A DNA stretch of 64,000 nt, taken from positions 1 through 64,000 of the forward strand of contig JANXRW010000142.1 in the NCBI GenBank assembly GCA_025356655.1. The letters run 5' to 3'. The position numbers and the translations under genes were made by a program. Under the pieces are notes generated by a model, which saw nothing but the letters and a program-made list of their open reading frames with translations, was not told where the DNA came from and did no database searches. The DNA comes from Betaproteobacteria bacterium (GTDB taxonomy: Bacteria; Pseudomonadota; Gammaproteobacteria; Burkholderiales; SHXO01). Below, in pieces: positions 35,070 to 43,325 of the stretch. The number at the start of each line of letters is the position of its first letter. Position 1 is the first letter of the stretch.

Positions 35070-35690
35070 GTGCGCCTTCGCTTGACCGACCTGAGCGCCC
35101 TGTCCCGGCCCCTTTTCCTACTCCTCGGGGTGCTGGTGCTTTGCTCGGTGTTGGTGCGCTACGGCAACGCACGTGTCGAGCACGCCCGAGCGGACCTGGC
35201 TGCGCAGGAGACCGCCCTCGGCAACGCGCGGCAGCGCGTGCAGCGCTCGGATGAGGAAAAACAGACGATCCTCCACTCGGTGGACGCTTATCGCACGCTG
35301 GAGCGCCGCGGCCTGGTGGGCACTGAACAGCGCATCAGCTGGCTCGACGCGCTACGCGCGGCGAATCAGGAAGCCGAACTCTTCGGCGTGGATTACGAAC
35401 TCGCCGCCCAGCAACCCTATGCCTATGCGGCGCGCGTTCAGGCCGGCTCGCTCAAAGTCGACCAGTCGGTGATGCGGCTGCGTTTCGGGTTGCTGCACGA
35501 GGAGGACCTTCTGCGATTCTTCAAGGCCCTGGGCGCGGAGCAGGCTGGCGCTTTTTCGTTAAGCGAATGCGCGTTGCAGCGTCTGATCAGTGACGTATCC
35601 AAACCCGCCAACCAGCCCACTTTGCGGGCGGAATGCAGCCTCGCCTGGATCACCATTCGGACCCCGCCTGGCCCGGAGAAGCGGCCATGA
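35070..35690 (+). CDS. PilO/MshJ-like membrane protein (GTG start)
   Basis: TM LFLLLGVLVLCSVLVRY plus coiled coil and small C-terminal domain; position. Confidence 0.65.
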   Translation: MRLRLTDLSALSRPLFLLLGVLVLCSVLVRYGNARVEHARADLAAQETALGNARQRVQRSDEEKQTILHSVDAYRTLERRGLVGTEQRISWLDALRAANQEAELFGVDYELAAQQPYAYAARVQAGSLKVDQSVMRLRFGLLHEEDLLRFFKALGAEQAGAFSLSECALQRLISDVSKPANQPTLRAECSLAWITIRTPPGPEKRP

Positions 35691-36199
35691 GGGCGGCTTG
35701 CCTCGCCCTCCTTCTGCTCGTCTGGGTCGCCCTGGCCGGTGCGCAGGAACTCAAAGGACGCCTGTTCTTCACGCCCACGGAACGAGCGGCACTGGAGAAC
35801 GCCCGGCGCAACAAGATCAAAGCCGAGGAATTGGCCGCCGCAGCGGCGAGTAAGCCCCGGGTAGCGCCGGCGCGTGATGTCACCATCAACGGCATGGTTC
35901 GCCGGTCCGATGGCGAGAGCGTCGTTTGGGTCAACGGCAAGCCGCTGCAGGGACGCTCAGAGGACGGACTGAGCGTCGTGCCCGCCCGGACCCACCCCGG
36001 GAGCGTCATCGTGCACCTGCCCCAAGGCGGCCCCCCGGTGGAGTTGAAGGTGGGCCAGAACGTGGACGTGAGCAGCGGCACCATCAGCGACAGCTTCGGC
36101 CGTGCGCGCTCGGCGCGGGGCCCAACACCGCCGCTCCAGGCGACACCAACTCTGCCACCGGGCGCAACCTCCGAAGTGACTCCGGTGGCAAAGCCGTGA
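35687..36199 (+). CDS. Small periplasmic pilus protein, MshK/PilP-like
   Basis: Signal peptide MRAACLALLLLVWVALAGA; INGMVRRSDGESVVWVNGKPL; ATGA coupling to the preceding gene. Confidence 0.7.
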   Translation: MRAACLALLLLVWVALAGAQELKGRLFFTPTERAALENARRNKIKAEELAAAAASKPRVAPARDVTINGMVRRSDGESVVWVNGKPLQGRSEDGLSVVPARTHPGSVIVHLPQGGPPVELKVGQNVDVSSGTISDSFGRARSARGPTPPLQATPTLPPGATSEVTPVAKP

Positions 36200-37617
36200 T
36201 CGGCCGACCGGACCGGTGCGGGGGCTACATCACCGCAGCGCTGCTGTCCGTTCTCGCAACGGTCGTGGTGGCCGGACTGCTCACCACCGCCCGATTGCGC
36301 GACGGGGATCTGGAGCGCCGCAGCGCCACCAGAGAAGCTCTGGCGCAGGCCAAGCGAGCGCTGCTTGCCTACGCCGCCTCGGGTCCGCACCCGCCCGGCG
36401 TGCTGTTGGGTAGCCTGCCCTGCCCGGACCTCCGCAACGACGGCTACGCGCCCGGGGTCTGCGCGGAAGCCGTGCGCCGCCTCGGGCGACTGCCCTGGCG
36501 CACCTTGGGGCTTCCGGACCTACGTGACGCGGACGGCGAGCGACTCTGGTATGCCGTTTCGGGCCGCTTTGTGGAAACGCTGGCCCAATCGCCGTGCCCG
36601 CTGCCGGGCAGCGCCGCCTGTCTCAACAGCGACACGCCGGGCGCCATCACCGTCCGCGAAAGCCAGGCAGCGGGTCTCGCCACCGGCAGCAATGCCGCCA
36701 TTGCGGTGGTGCTTTCGCCGGGTGCGGCGCTCACGCGCCAGGGCGCCGCCAGCCCGCAAGACCGTGGCTGCAGAAGAGGGCTGGCGGCGGACGCGCAGTG
36801 CCTGGGCTCCGGCATCTGCTCCGGCGCCAACCTCTTGGTCGCGGGCCGGCCCGACTATCAGCAAACGGCGCGGTGCGATCCCGCCAACTATCTGGACGTT
36901 GTGGGTCCGCCGGTGCTTAACGTTGCCGGCAATCCTGGTGCACAAGAGGACAATGTCGGTTTCCAGGACTTCTCGGCGACCGACGGCCTTTTGCTGGGCC
37001 CCGTTTTGGACGCCAACCGCGTTCCCGTGCTCAACGACACCGGGCTGCTGGTGGAGCGCGGCGATCTCTTTCCGCCGCTCGAACGCCGAGTCGGCGCAGA
37101 CGTGCTGCGCTGCCTAGTACGCTATGGGGCTGCCAACGGCGGCCATTACCCCTGGACAGCGGCACCCGACAGCTATGATCCGACGGTCGGCCCCACCCCC
37201 ATGGTCCCCGGCAACAGCTTTGGGCGCGTGCCGGACGAATCCACCCTCGCGGGACTGGCTGCCCAGGGCATGAGCAGCACTTGGCCGGGCGGATGCCCGC
37301 TTGCCGGTTCACCGGTTTGGTGGACCCACTGGCGCGAATTGGTTTTCTTCGCCACCGCACCCGCCTTTGCTCCGGGCGGACCTGCCGTCGACTGCAGCGC
37401 CGGCTGCTTCCGCGTGGGCTGGCCCACGGCGCCAGCCAGCTCCCGTCTGGTCGTTTTGGTGGCGGGTGGCGCGCTACCGGGCACGCCAACCCCACAGCTG
37501 CATCGGTCGAACGCCACGCCAACGAACTACCTGGAGGGCAGCGACCTGAGCGGCGCCCCCTACTTCATCACCGCACGAGCCTCGAGCACTTTCAACGATG
37601 TGGTCCTGGCGCACTAG
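36196..37617 (+). CDS. Prepilin/minor pseudopilin-like protein lacking Glu5 (GTG start overlapping the previous stop)
   Basis: VIGRPDRCGGYITAALLSVLATVVVAGLLTTARL N-terminus; PCPDLRNDGYAPG...GRLPWRTLGLPDLRDADGERLWYAVSG. Confidence 0.75.
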   Translation: MIGRPDRCGGYITAALLSVLATVVVAGLLTTARLRDGDLERRSATREALAQAKRALLAYAASGPHPPGVLLGSLPCPDLRNDGYAPGVCAEAVRRLGRLPWRTLGLPDLRDADGERLWYAVSGRFVETLAQSPCPLPGSAACLNSDTPGAITVRESQAAGLATGSNAAIAVVLSPGAALTRQGAASPQDRGCRRGLAADAQCLGSGICSGANLLVAGRPDYQQTARCDPANYLDVVGPPVLNVAGNPGAQEDNVGFQDFSATDGLLLGPVLDANRVPVLNDTGLLVERGDLFPPLERRVGADVLRCLVRYGAANGGHYPWTAAPDSYDPTVGPTPMVPGNSFGRVPDESTLAGLAAQGMSSTWPGGCPLAGSPVWWTHWRELVFFATAPAFAPGGPAVDCSAGCFRVGWPTAPASSRLVVLVAGGALPGTPTPQLHRSNATPTNYLEGSDLSGAPYFITARASSTFNDVVLAH

Positions 37618-38437
37618 CGGCAGGGGCGGCCCGCAGGGCTTCACCCTGATCGAACTGGCTGTCGTCCTGCTCGTCATCACGCTACTGCTGGGCACCCTCC
37701 TCGTGCCGCTGTCCAAGCAGGTCGAGCAGCGCAGCATTCGCCTGACGGCGCAGCGGCTTCAGGACGCCCAGGAGGCACTGCTCGGGTTCGCCATGGCTAA
37801 CGGGCGTTTCCCCTGTCCGGCGGCGGCGGGCGGCACCGGCACGGAGGCCTTCGCGGCGCTTACCGGCAACGCTACAAACGGCAAATGCGCGGCCTTCAGT
37901 GGGTTCCTGCCGGGGGTAACCCTGGGACTGGCGAACGTCGACGGCCAGGGTTACGCACTCGACGGGTGGGAAACCAGCACCAACCGGCTTCGCTACGCGG
38001 TGTCGGGTGCCACCGTGAATGGCGTGGCAAACGTCTTCACCAGTTTCCCCGCGGGGGGGCCAGGGATGCGTGTAGCAGGTATTAGCGCGCTCTCCAGCGC
38101 CGTGCAGGCCTTCCTGTCGGTCTGCGCCAGCGGCGTCGGCATCATCCCCGGCGCTCCTCCGACCTGCGGCGCCCTGGGAAGTGCCAACGCGCTGGCGGAC
38201 GGCACTGCCGTGGTGGTCATCTACTCCCTGGGCGCCAACGGCTTTCTCACCGCTGGCAAGGTCGCGCCCCTCAACGCCGACGAGCAGGTGAACTTCGCCG
38301 CAGCCGGCGCCTTCGTCAGCCGGACCGCTTCGGGCCAGGTCCAGGGCAACGCAGCGGCGGAGTTCGATGACCTGGTGGCTTGGATCGCACTCCCCACCGT
38401 GGTGAGCCGCTTGGTGGCTGCAGGTCAGTTGCCGTGA
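37598..38437 (+). CDS. Prepilin-type N-terminal cleavage/methylation domain protein
   Basis: GPQGFTLIELAVVLLVITLLLGTLL; PCPAAAGGTG...NRLRYAVSG shared with the upstream gene. Confidence 0.9.
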   Translation: MWSWRTSGRGGPQGFTLIELAVVLLVITLLLGTLLVPLSKQVEQRSIRLTAQRLQDAQEALLGFAMANGRFPCPAAAGGTGTEAFAALTGNATNGKCAAFSGFLPGVTLGLANVDGQGYALDGWETSTNRLRYAVSGATVNGVANVFTSFPAGGPGMRVAGISALSSAVQAFLSVCASGVGIIPGAPPTCGALGSANALADGTAVVVIYSLGANGFLTAGKVAPLNADEQVNFAAAGAFVSRTASGQVQGNAAAEFDDLVAWIALPTVVSRLVAAGQLP

Positions 38438-40116
38438 GAAGGGTCCGGGGCGAGCCGGAAGCACACAGCCCCTTGCCGATTCTGCGCAAGGCTCAGCCGG
38501 TAGCGCTGTCGGGCCGCCTGTCGGGCAGACTGGTAGAGGCCCACGCCCAATCCTGTCACCGAAGCCACCGGCGTGTTGAAGAGCCTGGCCGCCAACGTCC
38601 CGGCCAGCTGCTCGCCGCTATCTTCCACCTCCAGGGCCGCGGCGCCGTCCCAGTTCAGGCGTACGGTTACCCGCAAGTCAGCACTGACGTGGCGCTTGGC
38701 GAGTGCGTTCTGGATGAGGTTTCCGCCCACCGAATCGAAGAGTTCGCCGGGAAGTACAGCCCCCTCGGGCAAGGGGCTGAGCAGAAAGCTCACCGGATCA
38801 TGGGCATGGCGTACCCGCAATTCCTGCCACCATTCGATGGCCGGCCGCGGGTCGAGCCGTGCCGGGTCGCGCAACTCCAACTTGTCCAAGGTGATCTGCA
38901 ACCGGGCGGCAATCTGCGGCAGGTGACGGCGCACCAAACGCTGCCCAGCCGCAAGATCTTCCTCGCCGGCAGCCTCGACGGCCGCACAGAGCGAACGCAA
39001 GGACTGCAGCAGATTCTTTACGTCGTGCGTCAGTCGCGAGCCGGTCTCCGCGACCGCCCGCAGGTAGGCACCGTGGCGTTCCTCCACTTCCCGCCGCTTG
39101 GCGTCGTGGAATTCCGCCAGCAGCCGCGCCAGCAGGCGCAGGTGAACCAACAGCGCTGGGCCGGGAGCCCAGCGCGTGTGCAAGGTCAACGTGAGTTCGG
39201 GGTGATCGAAGGTCGTCGCATGAGCCGATTGTTGACCGGCCCTTCCGGGACCCGCCGGGGTGCGCCACTGCACGCCGCTTACGAAGGGGAGTTGTGCCAT
39301 CTCGCGGACCGCCTCGGCAAGGAAGGTCTCCGGTTCGCGCTCTTGATCAGCCAGGGTGGCCAGGCGGTGCATCCAGCGCTCGAAAGGGATGCCGATGCTG
39401 AGCACATAGCCGGTGAGGACCTGGCCCAGCCCAGCGAACCCGCCGCGCGGATCCCACAGCCAGCTAAAGCCCACGAGCAAGGCCGCTACCACCACGAGTG
39501 TCTGTGCCAAGGCCAGCGCGTAATCGCCATGGCTGACCTGGCGTATGGTGAAGGCACCGAGCATGAGCAACACCACCAGCAGGAACAGGGTGAGGCTCAG
39601 GAACAGATCCACCGACTCGCCCGGGGCGCGCAATCCACGCTCCTCTCGCACCAAAAAAATCCCCAACACCGGGAAGAGCATCCCGTAGCGCATGGCGCCC
39701 AGGAACAGGCCAGTAAACCCGCCGGGAACGTCGAAGAGCCGCGGCACGACCCAAAGCAGCAGGACCGTCAGCAGGTAAAGCGCGGCCAGCAGGGAGATGC
39801 GGCGGTGTCGCGGTCGGCTTATAGCGGTGACTTCTCCCCCGATGAGCGCGAAGAGGATGCAGATCCACAGCGCGAGCAGCCAGAGGCTGTCCCAGGCAAC
39901 CAGCAGCAGCGCCATGCCCAGCACCAGGACCACCTGACCAGGGTAGAGGCGCCGCTCGCCTCTCCACACCGGCTGCCACAGCAGGAAGCAGCCAAAGTGG
40001 AACAGCAGCGCGGCCTGCCCCAGGCGAGTCTGGGGCCCGACCGCAAGAGCGGCGTGGAGGCCGAGCAGGTTGAGCGCCAGCCAATCCTGCTGTCTCAGCG
40101 GCGGGGAGATCCTCAC
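38425..40116 (-). CDS. Membrane sensor histidine kinase
   Basis: N-terminal multi-TM region; GSRLTHDVKNLLQSLRSL phosphoacceptor; NLIQNAL; GLGVGLYQSARQ ATP-binding motifs. Confidence 0.9.
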   Translation of the reverse strand: MRISPPLRQQDWLALNLLGLHAALAVGPQTRLGQAALLFHFGCFLLWQPVWRGERRLYPGQVVLVLGMALLLVAWDSLWLLALWICILFALIGGEVTAISRPRHRRISLLAALYLLTVLLLWVVPRLFDVPGGFTGLFLGAMRYGMLFPVLGIFLVREERGLRAPGESVDLFLSLTLFLLVVLLMLGAFTIRQVSHGDYALALAQTLVVVAALLVGFSWLWDPRGGFAGLGQVLTGYVLSIGIPFERWMHRLATLADQEREPETFLAEAVREMAQLPFVSGVQWRTPAGPGRAGQQSAHATTFDHPELTLTLHTRWAPGPALLVHLRLLARLLAEFHDAKRREVEERHGAYLRAVAETGSRLTHDVKNLLQSLRSLCAAVEAAGEEDLAAGQRLVRRHLPQIAARLQITLDKLELRDPARLDPRPAIEWWQELRVRHAHDPVSFLLSPLPEGAVLPGELFDSVGGNLIQNALAKRHVSADLRVTVRLNWDGAAALEVEDSGEQLAGTLAARLFNTPVASVTGLGVGLYQSARQAARQRYRLSLAQNRQGAVCFRLAPDPSHGN

Positions 40117-40142
40117 CTCGGGGCGCGTCCGTGTGAGCCCCG

Positions 40143-40907
40143 ATGAACCGCGCCCTGGTGATCGCGCGATTCACCGCACTGGAATCCTGGCGCACCCGGC
40201 TCTACGTGGTACAAGCCTGTTTCCTCGGGGGGCTGCTGCTGGCTGCGGCGTTCCTCCGCGAGCTTGCCCTGATCGACGCACAGGCGATCGGGGCGGGGTT
40301 CCTTGCGGTCACCGTGCGCCTGGGCACCGTGTTTTTGCTCAGCCTGCACGTGGCGAGCGCGCTCGCGCGCGAGTTCAACGACCGCGGCACGGAATTTTTG
40401 TTGTCGCTGGATTCTCCGCGGGGCGGCTATTTCGCCGGCAAGCTCGGGGGCTTTCTGGTGGTGGCCGCGGGCATGGCGGCACTGGCCACCGCGGCACTCG
40501 CCACGGCGACGACGGGCCCGGGCCTTGCACCCTGGGGCTTGTCCCTTGCTCTGGAGCTTGCCCTGGTGGCAGCCGTGACGCTCTTTTGTGCGATTAGTTT
40601 TACCCAACTCGTTGCCACCTTGAGCTTCGTGTTCGGATTCTACCTGCTGGCCCGTGGCATCCGGGTAATGCAACTCATCAGCGCCGCGCCGCTCGCCGGC
40701 GGCGAACTACCGCAGCGCGCCGTCTCCCGCCTGGTGGAGTTTCTGGCGCTCCTGCTACCGGATCTCTCGGCGTTCTGCCGCACCAGTTGGCTTCTGGATG
40801 CCTCGCCTGCCTGGGGTGAACTGCCAACGCTGGCTACCCAAACCGCGGCTTACCTGGCCCTGCTCTGCGGCGCCGCGCTAGTGGACCTGTACCGGCGGGA
40901 GGTCTGA
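40143..40907 (+). CDS. ABC transporter permease (ABC-2 like; presumed partner of the ATPase at 24012)
   Basis: Six hydrophobic segments; MNRALVIARFTALESWRTRLYVVQACFL. Confidence 0.8.
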   Translation: MNRALVIARFTALESWRTRLYVVQACFLGGLLLAAAFLRELALIDAQAIGAGFLAVTVRLGTVFLLSLHVASALAREFNDRGTEFLLSLDSPRGGYFAGKLGGFLVVAAGMAALATAALATATTGPGLAPWGLSLALELALVAAVTLFCAISFTQLVATLSFVFGFYLLARGIRVMQLISAAPLAGGELPQRAVSRLVEFLALLLPDLSAFCRTSWLLDASPAWGELPTLATQTAAYLALLCGAALVDLYRREV

Positions 40908-41710
40908 TGGTCGAACCCCGAACGCGAGCCCGCGTCCCCTGGATCGTCTGGACGCTGCTCGGCCTAGCAGTGCTGGTACAGGTCGGCTTGCGCGCCAGCC
41001 AGCCCGCGCCGGTGGCCCGGGCGAGTGCACTGGCGGCACCACCACGGCTCGCCTTCGCCCGGGCGGCAAGCCTTGGGGAGGAGCGCGTTCTCGGCCAATG
41101 GCTCGCCCTTTACCTTCAGGCCTTTGACAACCAGCCGGGTATCAGCGTGCCCTTCATGAGTCTGGATTACGCGCGCGTGGAGCTTTGGCTGGATCTTTTG
41201 CTTGCACTCGACCCGGCGGGGTCCTACCCGCTCCTCATGGCTGCCCACCTGTATGGACAAGTTCCCGATGCGACCCGCACCCGGCGCATGCTGGAGTTCA
41301 TTCACCGGCATTACCTAGTCGATCCGCCTGGGCGTTGGCGCTGGCTCGCCCACGCCGTGGTCATTGCCCGGCACCGGTTGCAGGACCCTCGGTTGGCGCT
41401 GCACTACGCGCAAAGCCTCGCCGAAGCCCCCGACGGGGCTCGGACGCCCGGCTGGGCGCGGCAAATGCACATTTTTTTGCATGAGGACCTGGGAGAGGCG
41501 GACACCGCCAAACTCCTGCTCGGAGGACTTCTCGCCAGCGGGACCTTGTCCGACCCAAAGGAAATCCACTTTCTCATGAGCCGCTTGCAGGCGCTTCAGG
41601 CTGTTGAGAATGGCGTCAAAAATCCGTCATCCCTGTCGACGGTCAGACGCTCACCGGGAGCGCCTGGGGCCCTTCAAGCGCCTATAGCCCCCCAAGCGCC
41701 GCTAAATTGA
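40907..41710 (+). CDS. Membrane-anchored alpha-helical repeat protein of unknown function
   Basis: Overlaps the permease stop; N-terminal TM IVWTLLGLAVLVQVGL; helical repeat-like body. Confidence 0.7.
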   Translation: MVEPRTRARVPWIVWTLLGLAVLVQVGLRASQPAPVARASALAAPPRLAFARAASLGEERVLGQWLALYLQAFDNQPGISVPFMSLDYARVELWLDLLLALDPAGSYPLLMAAHLYGQVPDATRTRRMLEFIHRHYLVDPPGRWRWLAHAVVIARHRLQDPRLALHYAQSLAEAPDGARTPGWARQMHIFLHEDLGEADTAKLLLGGLLASGTLSDPKEIHFLMSRLQALQAVENGVKNPSSLSTVRRSPGAPGALQAPIAPQAPLN

Positions 41711-41764
41711 CAAGTTTGTTTGACAGTTGATCGCAAGATCATTATTTTTCGGCATAAACGCATT

Positions 41765-41780
41765 TGGCACAATTCTGGCT
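41765..41780 (+). promoter_or_regulatory. Sigma-54 (-24/-12) promoter upstream of the pilin genes
   Basis: TGGCAC-AATTC-TGGCT versus consensus TGGCAC-N5-TTGCW; GG-N10-GC spacing exact; 79 nt before the pilin ATG. Confidence 0.8.
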
Positions 41781-41858
41781 TGAACCACCCCATCGGGCCG
41801 TCAGCGAAACCCGCGAAGGGTTATTCGACTGGGCGGACATCAAGGAGCAGGAAACACC

Positions 41859-42569
41859 ATGAACAAATCGAAGGGTTTTACGCTCATCGAGATCGCCATC
41901 GTGCTGGTGATCATCGGATTGCTGCTGGGCGGGCTATTAAAGGGCCAGGAGCTGATCACGGGCGCCCGCGTGCGCAACCTCATTTCTCAGCAGGACGGTA
42001 TAAAGACTGCCTTCTTCGGCTTCCAGGACCGCTTCCGTGCGCTGCCCGGGGACTATGCCGCGGCGGACACGAACATCAACTGTGGCGCGGCGGTCTGCCC
42101 TAACGGCGACGGCAATGGACGCATTGAAGGACCCAACGGCGCGGGCACCCAAGAGGGGATTCTGGCCTGGACGCACTTGTCGGCCGCAGGCTTCCTCAAC
42201 GGAAGTTACACCACGGTCGCGAAGCCGGCTACGTTGTTCACGCTAACTAGTTCGCCCGTGAACCCCTATGGCGTCTACCTCGAACTGCTCTGGGACAACA
42301 ATTACGGAAACGCTGCAGTGCCAACGCCGCCCAAGCATAACCTAAAAACCGGAAATCAGATCCCCGTGGACATTCTGGCGGAGATCGACCGCAAGGTCGA
42401 CGACGGGTTCCCCTACTCCGGCGCCTTCCAACTGACCACCTGGGGCCCGCAGAAAGACAACCCAGCCGACACCAAGCAGACCGACGCCACCTGCGTGACG
42501 GGAGCGGGCGCTGGCACCTGGAACGTCACTGGAGGAAGCACCAACTGCGGCGCTGCCAGTCTGTTCTAA
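41859..42569 (+). CDS. Type IV pilin-like protein (prepilin)
   Basis: MNKSKGFTLIEIAIVLVIIGLLLGGLLKGQELI; FQDRFRALPGDYAAAD. Confidence 0.95.
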   Translation: MNKSKGFTLIEIAIVLVIIGLLLGGLLKGQELITGARVRNLISQQDGIKTAFFGFQDRFRALPGDYAAADTNINCGAAVCPNGDGNGRIEGPNGAGTQEGILAWTHLSAAGFLNGSYTTVAKPATLFTLTSSPVNPYGVYLELLWDNNYGNAAVPTPPKHNLKTGNQIPVDILAEIDRKVDDGFPYSGAFQLTTWGPQKDNPADTKQTDATCVTGAGAGTWNVTGGSTNCGAASLF

Positions 42570-42577
42570 ACGGCCGC

Positions 42578-43309
42578 CTGGGCCGGACACGGCCCGGCGC
42601 TGCGCGGGCGACGGCGTCCCGCCAGCGCGGCTTCAGCCTAGTGGAGATCGCCCTCGTCCTCGTCGTAGGCGGCTTGCTCATGGGCGGCGTACTCGTGGGC
42701 CAGGAGGTGATTCAGGGCGGCCGCGTGCGCCGGATCATCTCCCAGCAGCAGGACCTGACGCTGGCCGTTCTGGCCTTCCAGGACCGCTATCGCGCGATGC
42801 CCGGCGATTATGCGCTGGCGTCCACGCACCTGCCCTGCCCGGGTGGATGCGTGAACGGCGACGGTGACGGAAAGGTCGACACCATAGGTGCCCCCGCGGA
42901 ATCACTGGTGGCCTGGAGCCACCTCTCTGCGGCCGGCCTGCTCACCAGCGGATTTACCGTCGATGCGCAGACCCGGACGACCAGCGGGAACAATACGCCG
43001 CGCAATGCGTACGGCGGCTACATGCACTTGGCGTTCGATTCCACCTGGGGAGAGCCTCTGGCCAGCAACGACACCCGGCCAAGACATAATCTGAAGACCG
43101 GCCCCGGCATACCGCCCAGCGTGCTTGCTGAGATCGACCGGAAGATCGATGATGGGCTCCCCACTGTCGGGCGCCTGCAGTTCTCCGGCTACCTCTCCTC
43201 AGACGCGGCCGTTTTGGCCACCGGCGGAACTTGTCTCGCGGGCGCCGTAGGGCAGCGACAGTGGGGCCACGGGCGCGACGGCGATTGTGGCGCCGCCACG
43301 CTCTTCTGA
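42578..43309 (+). CDS. Type IV pilin-like protein, paralogue of 41859-42569; start unresolved
   Basis: In-frame upstream sequence gives ...SRQRGFSLVEIALVLVVGGLLMGG; the ORF-track GTG at 42641 lies inside the mature N-terminus; no in-frame ATG/GTG/TTG start found between the previous stop and this point. Confidence 0.8.
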   Translation: MGRTRPGAARATASRQRGFSLVEIALVLVVGGLLMGGVLVGQEVIQGGRVRRIISQQQDLTLAVLAFQDRYRAMPGDYALASTHLPCPGGCVNGDGDGKVDTIGAPAESLVAWSHLSAAGLLTSGFTVDAQTRTTSGNNTPRNAYGGYMHLAFDSTWGEPLASNDTRPRHNLKTGPGIPPSVLAEIDRKIDDGLPTVGRLQFSGYLSSDAAVLATGGTCLAGAVGQRQWGHGRDGDCGAATLF

Positions 43310-43325
43310 GGCCTCGGGCGCGGGC

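Noticed and set aside
38380-40146. 588 aa plus-strand ORF opposite the histidine kinase
   Set aside because: Gln/Arg/His-rich shadow of the kinase gene, which has all kinase motifs
41859-43309. Tandem pilins as a recombination cassette (silent pilS-like) system
   Set aside because: Similarity is limited to protein motifs; I saw no long near-identical nucleotide blocks or promoterless partial copies
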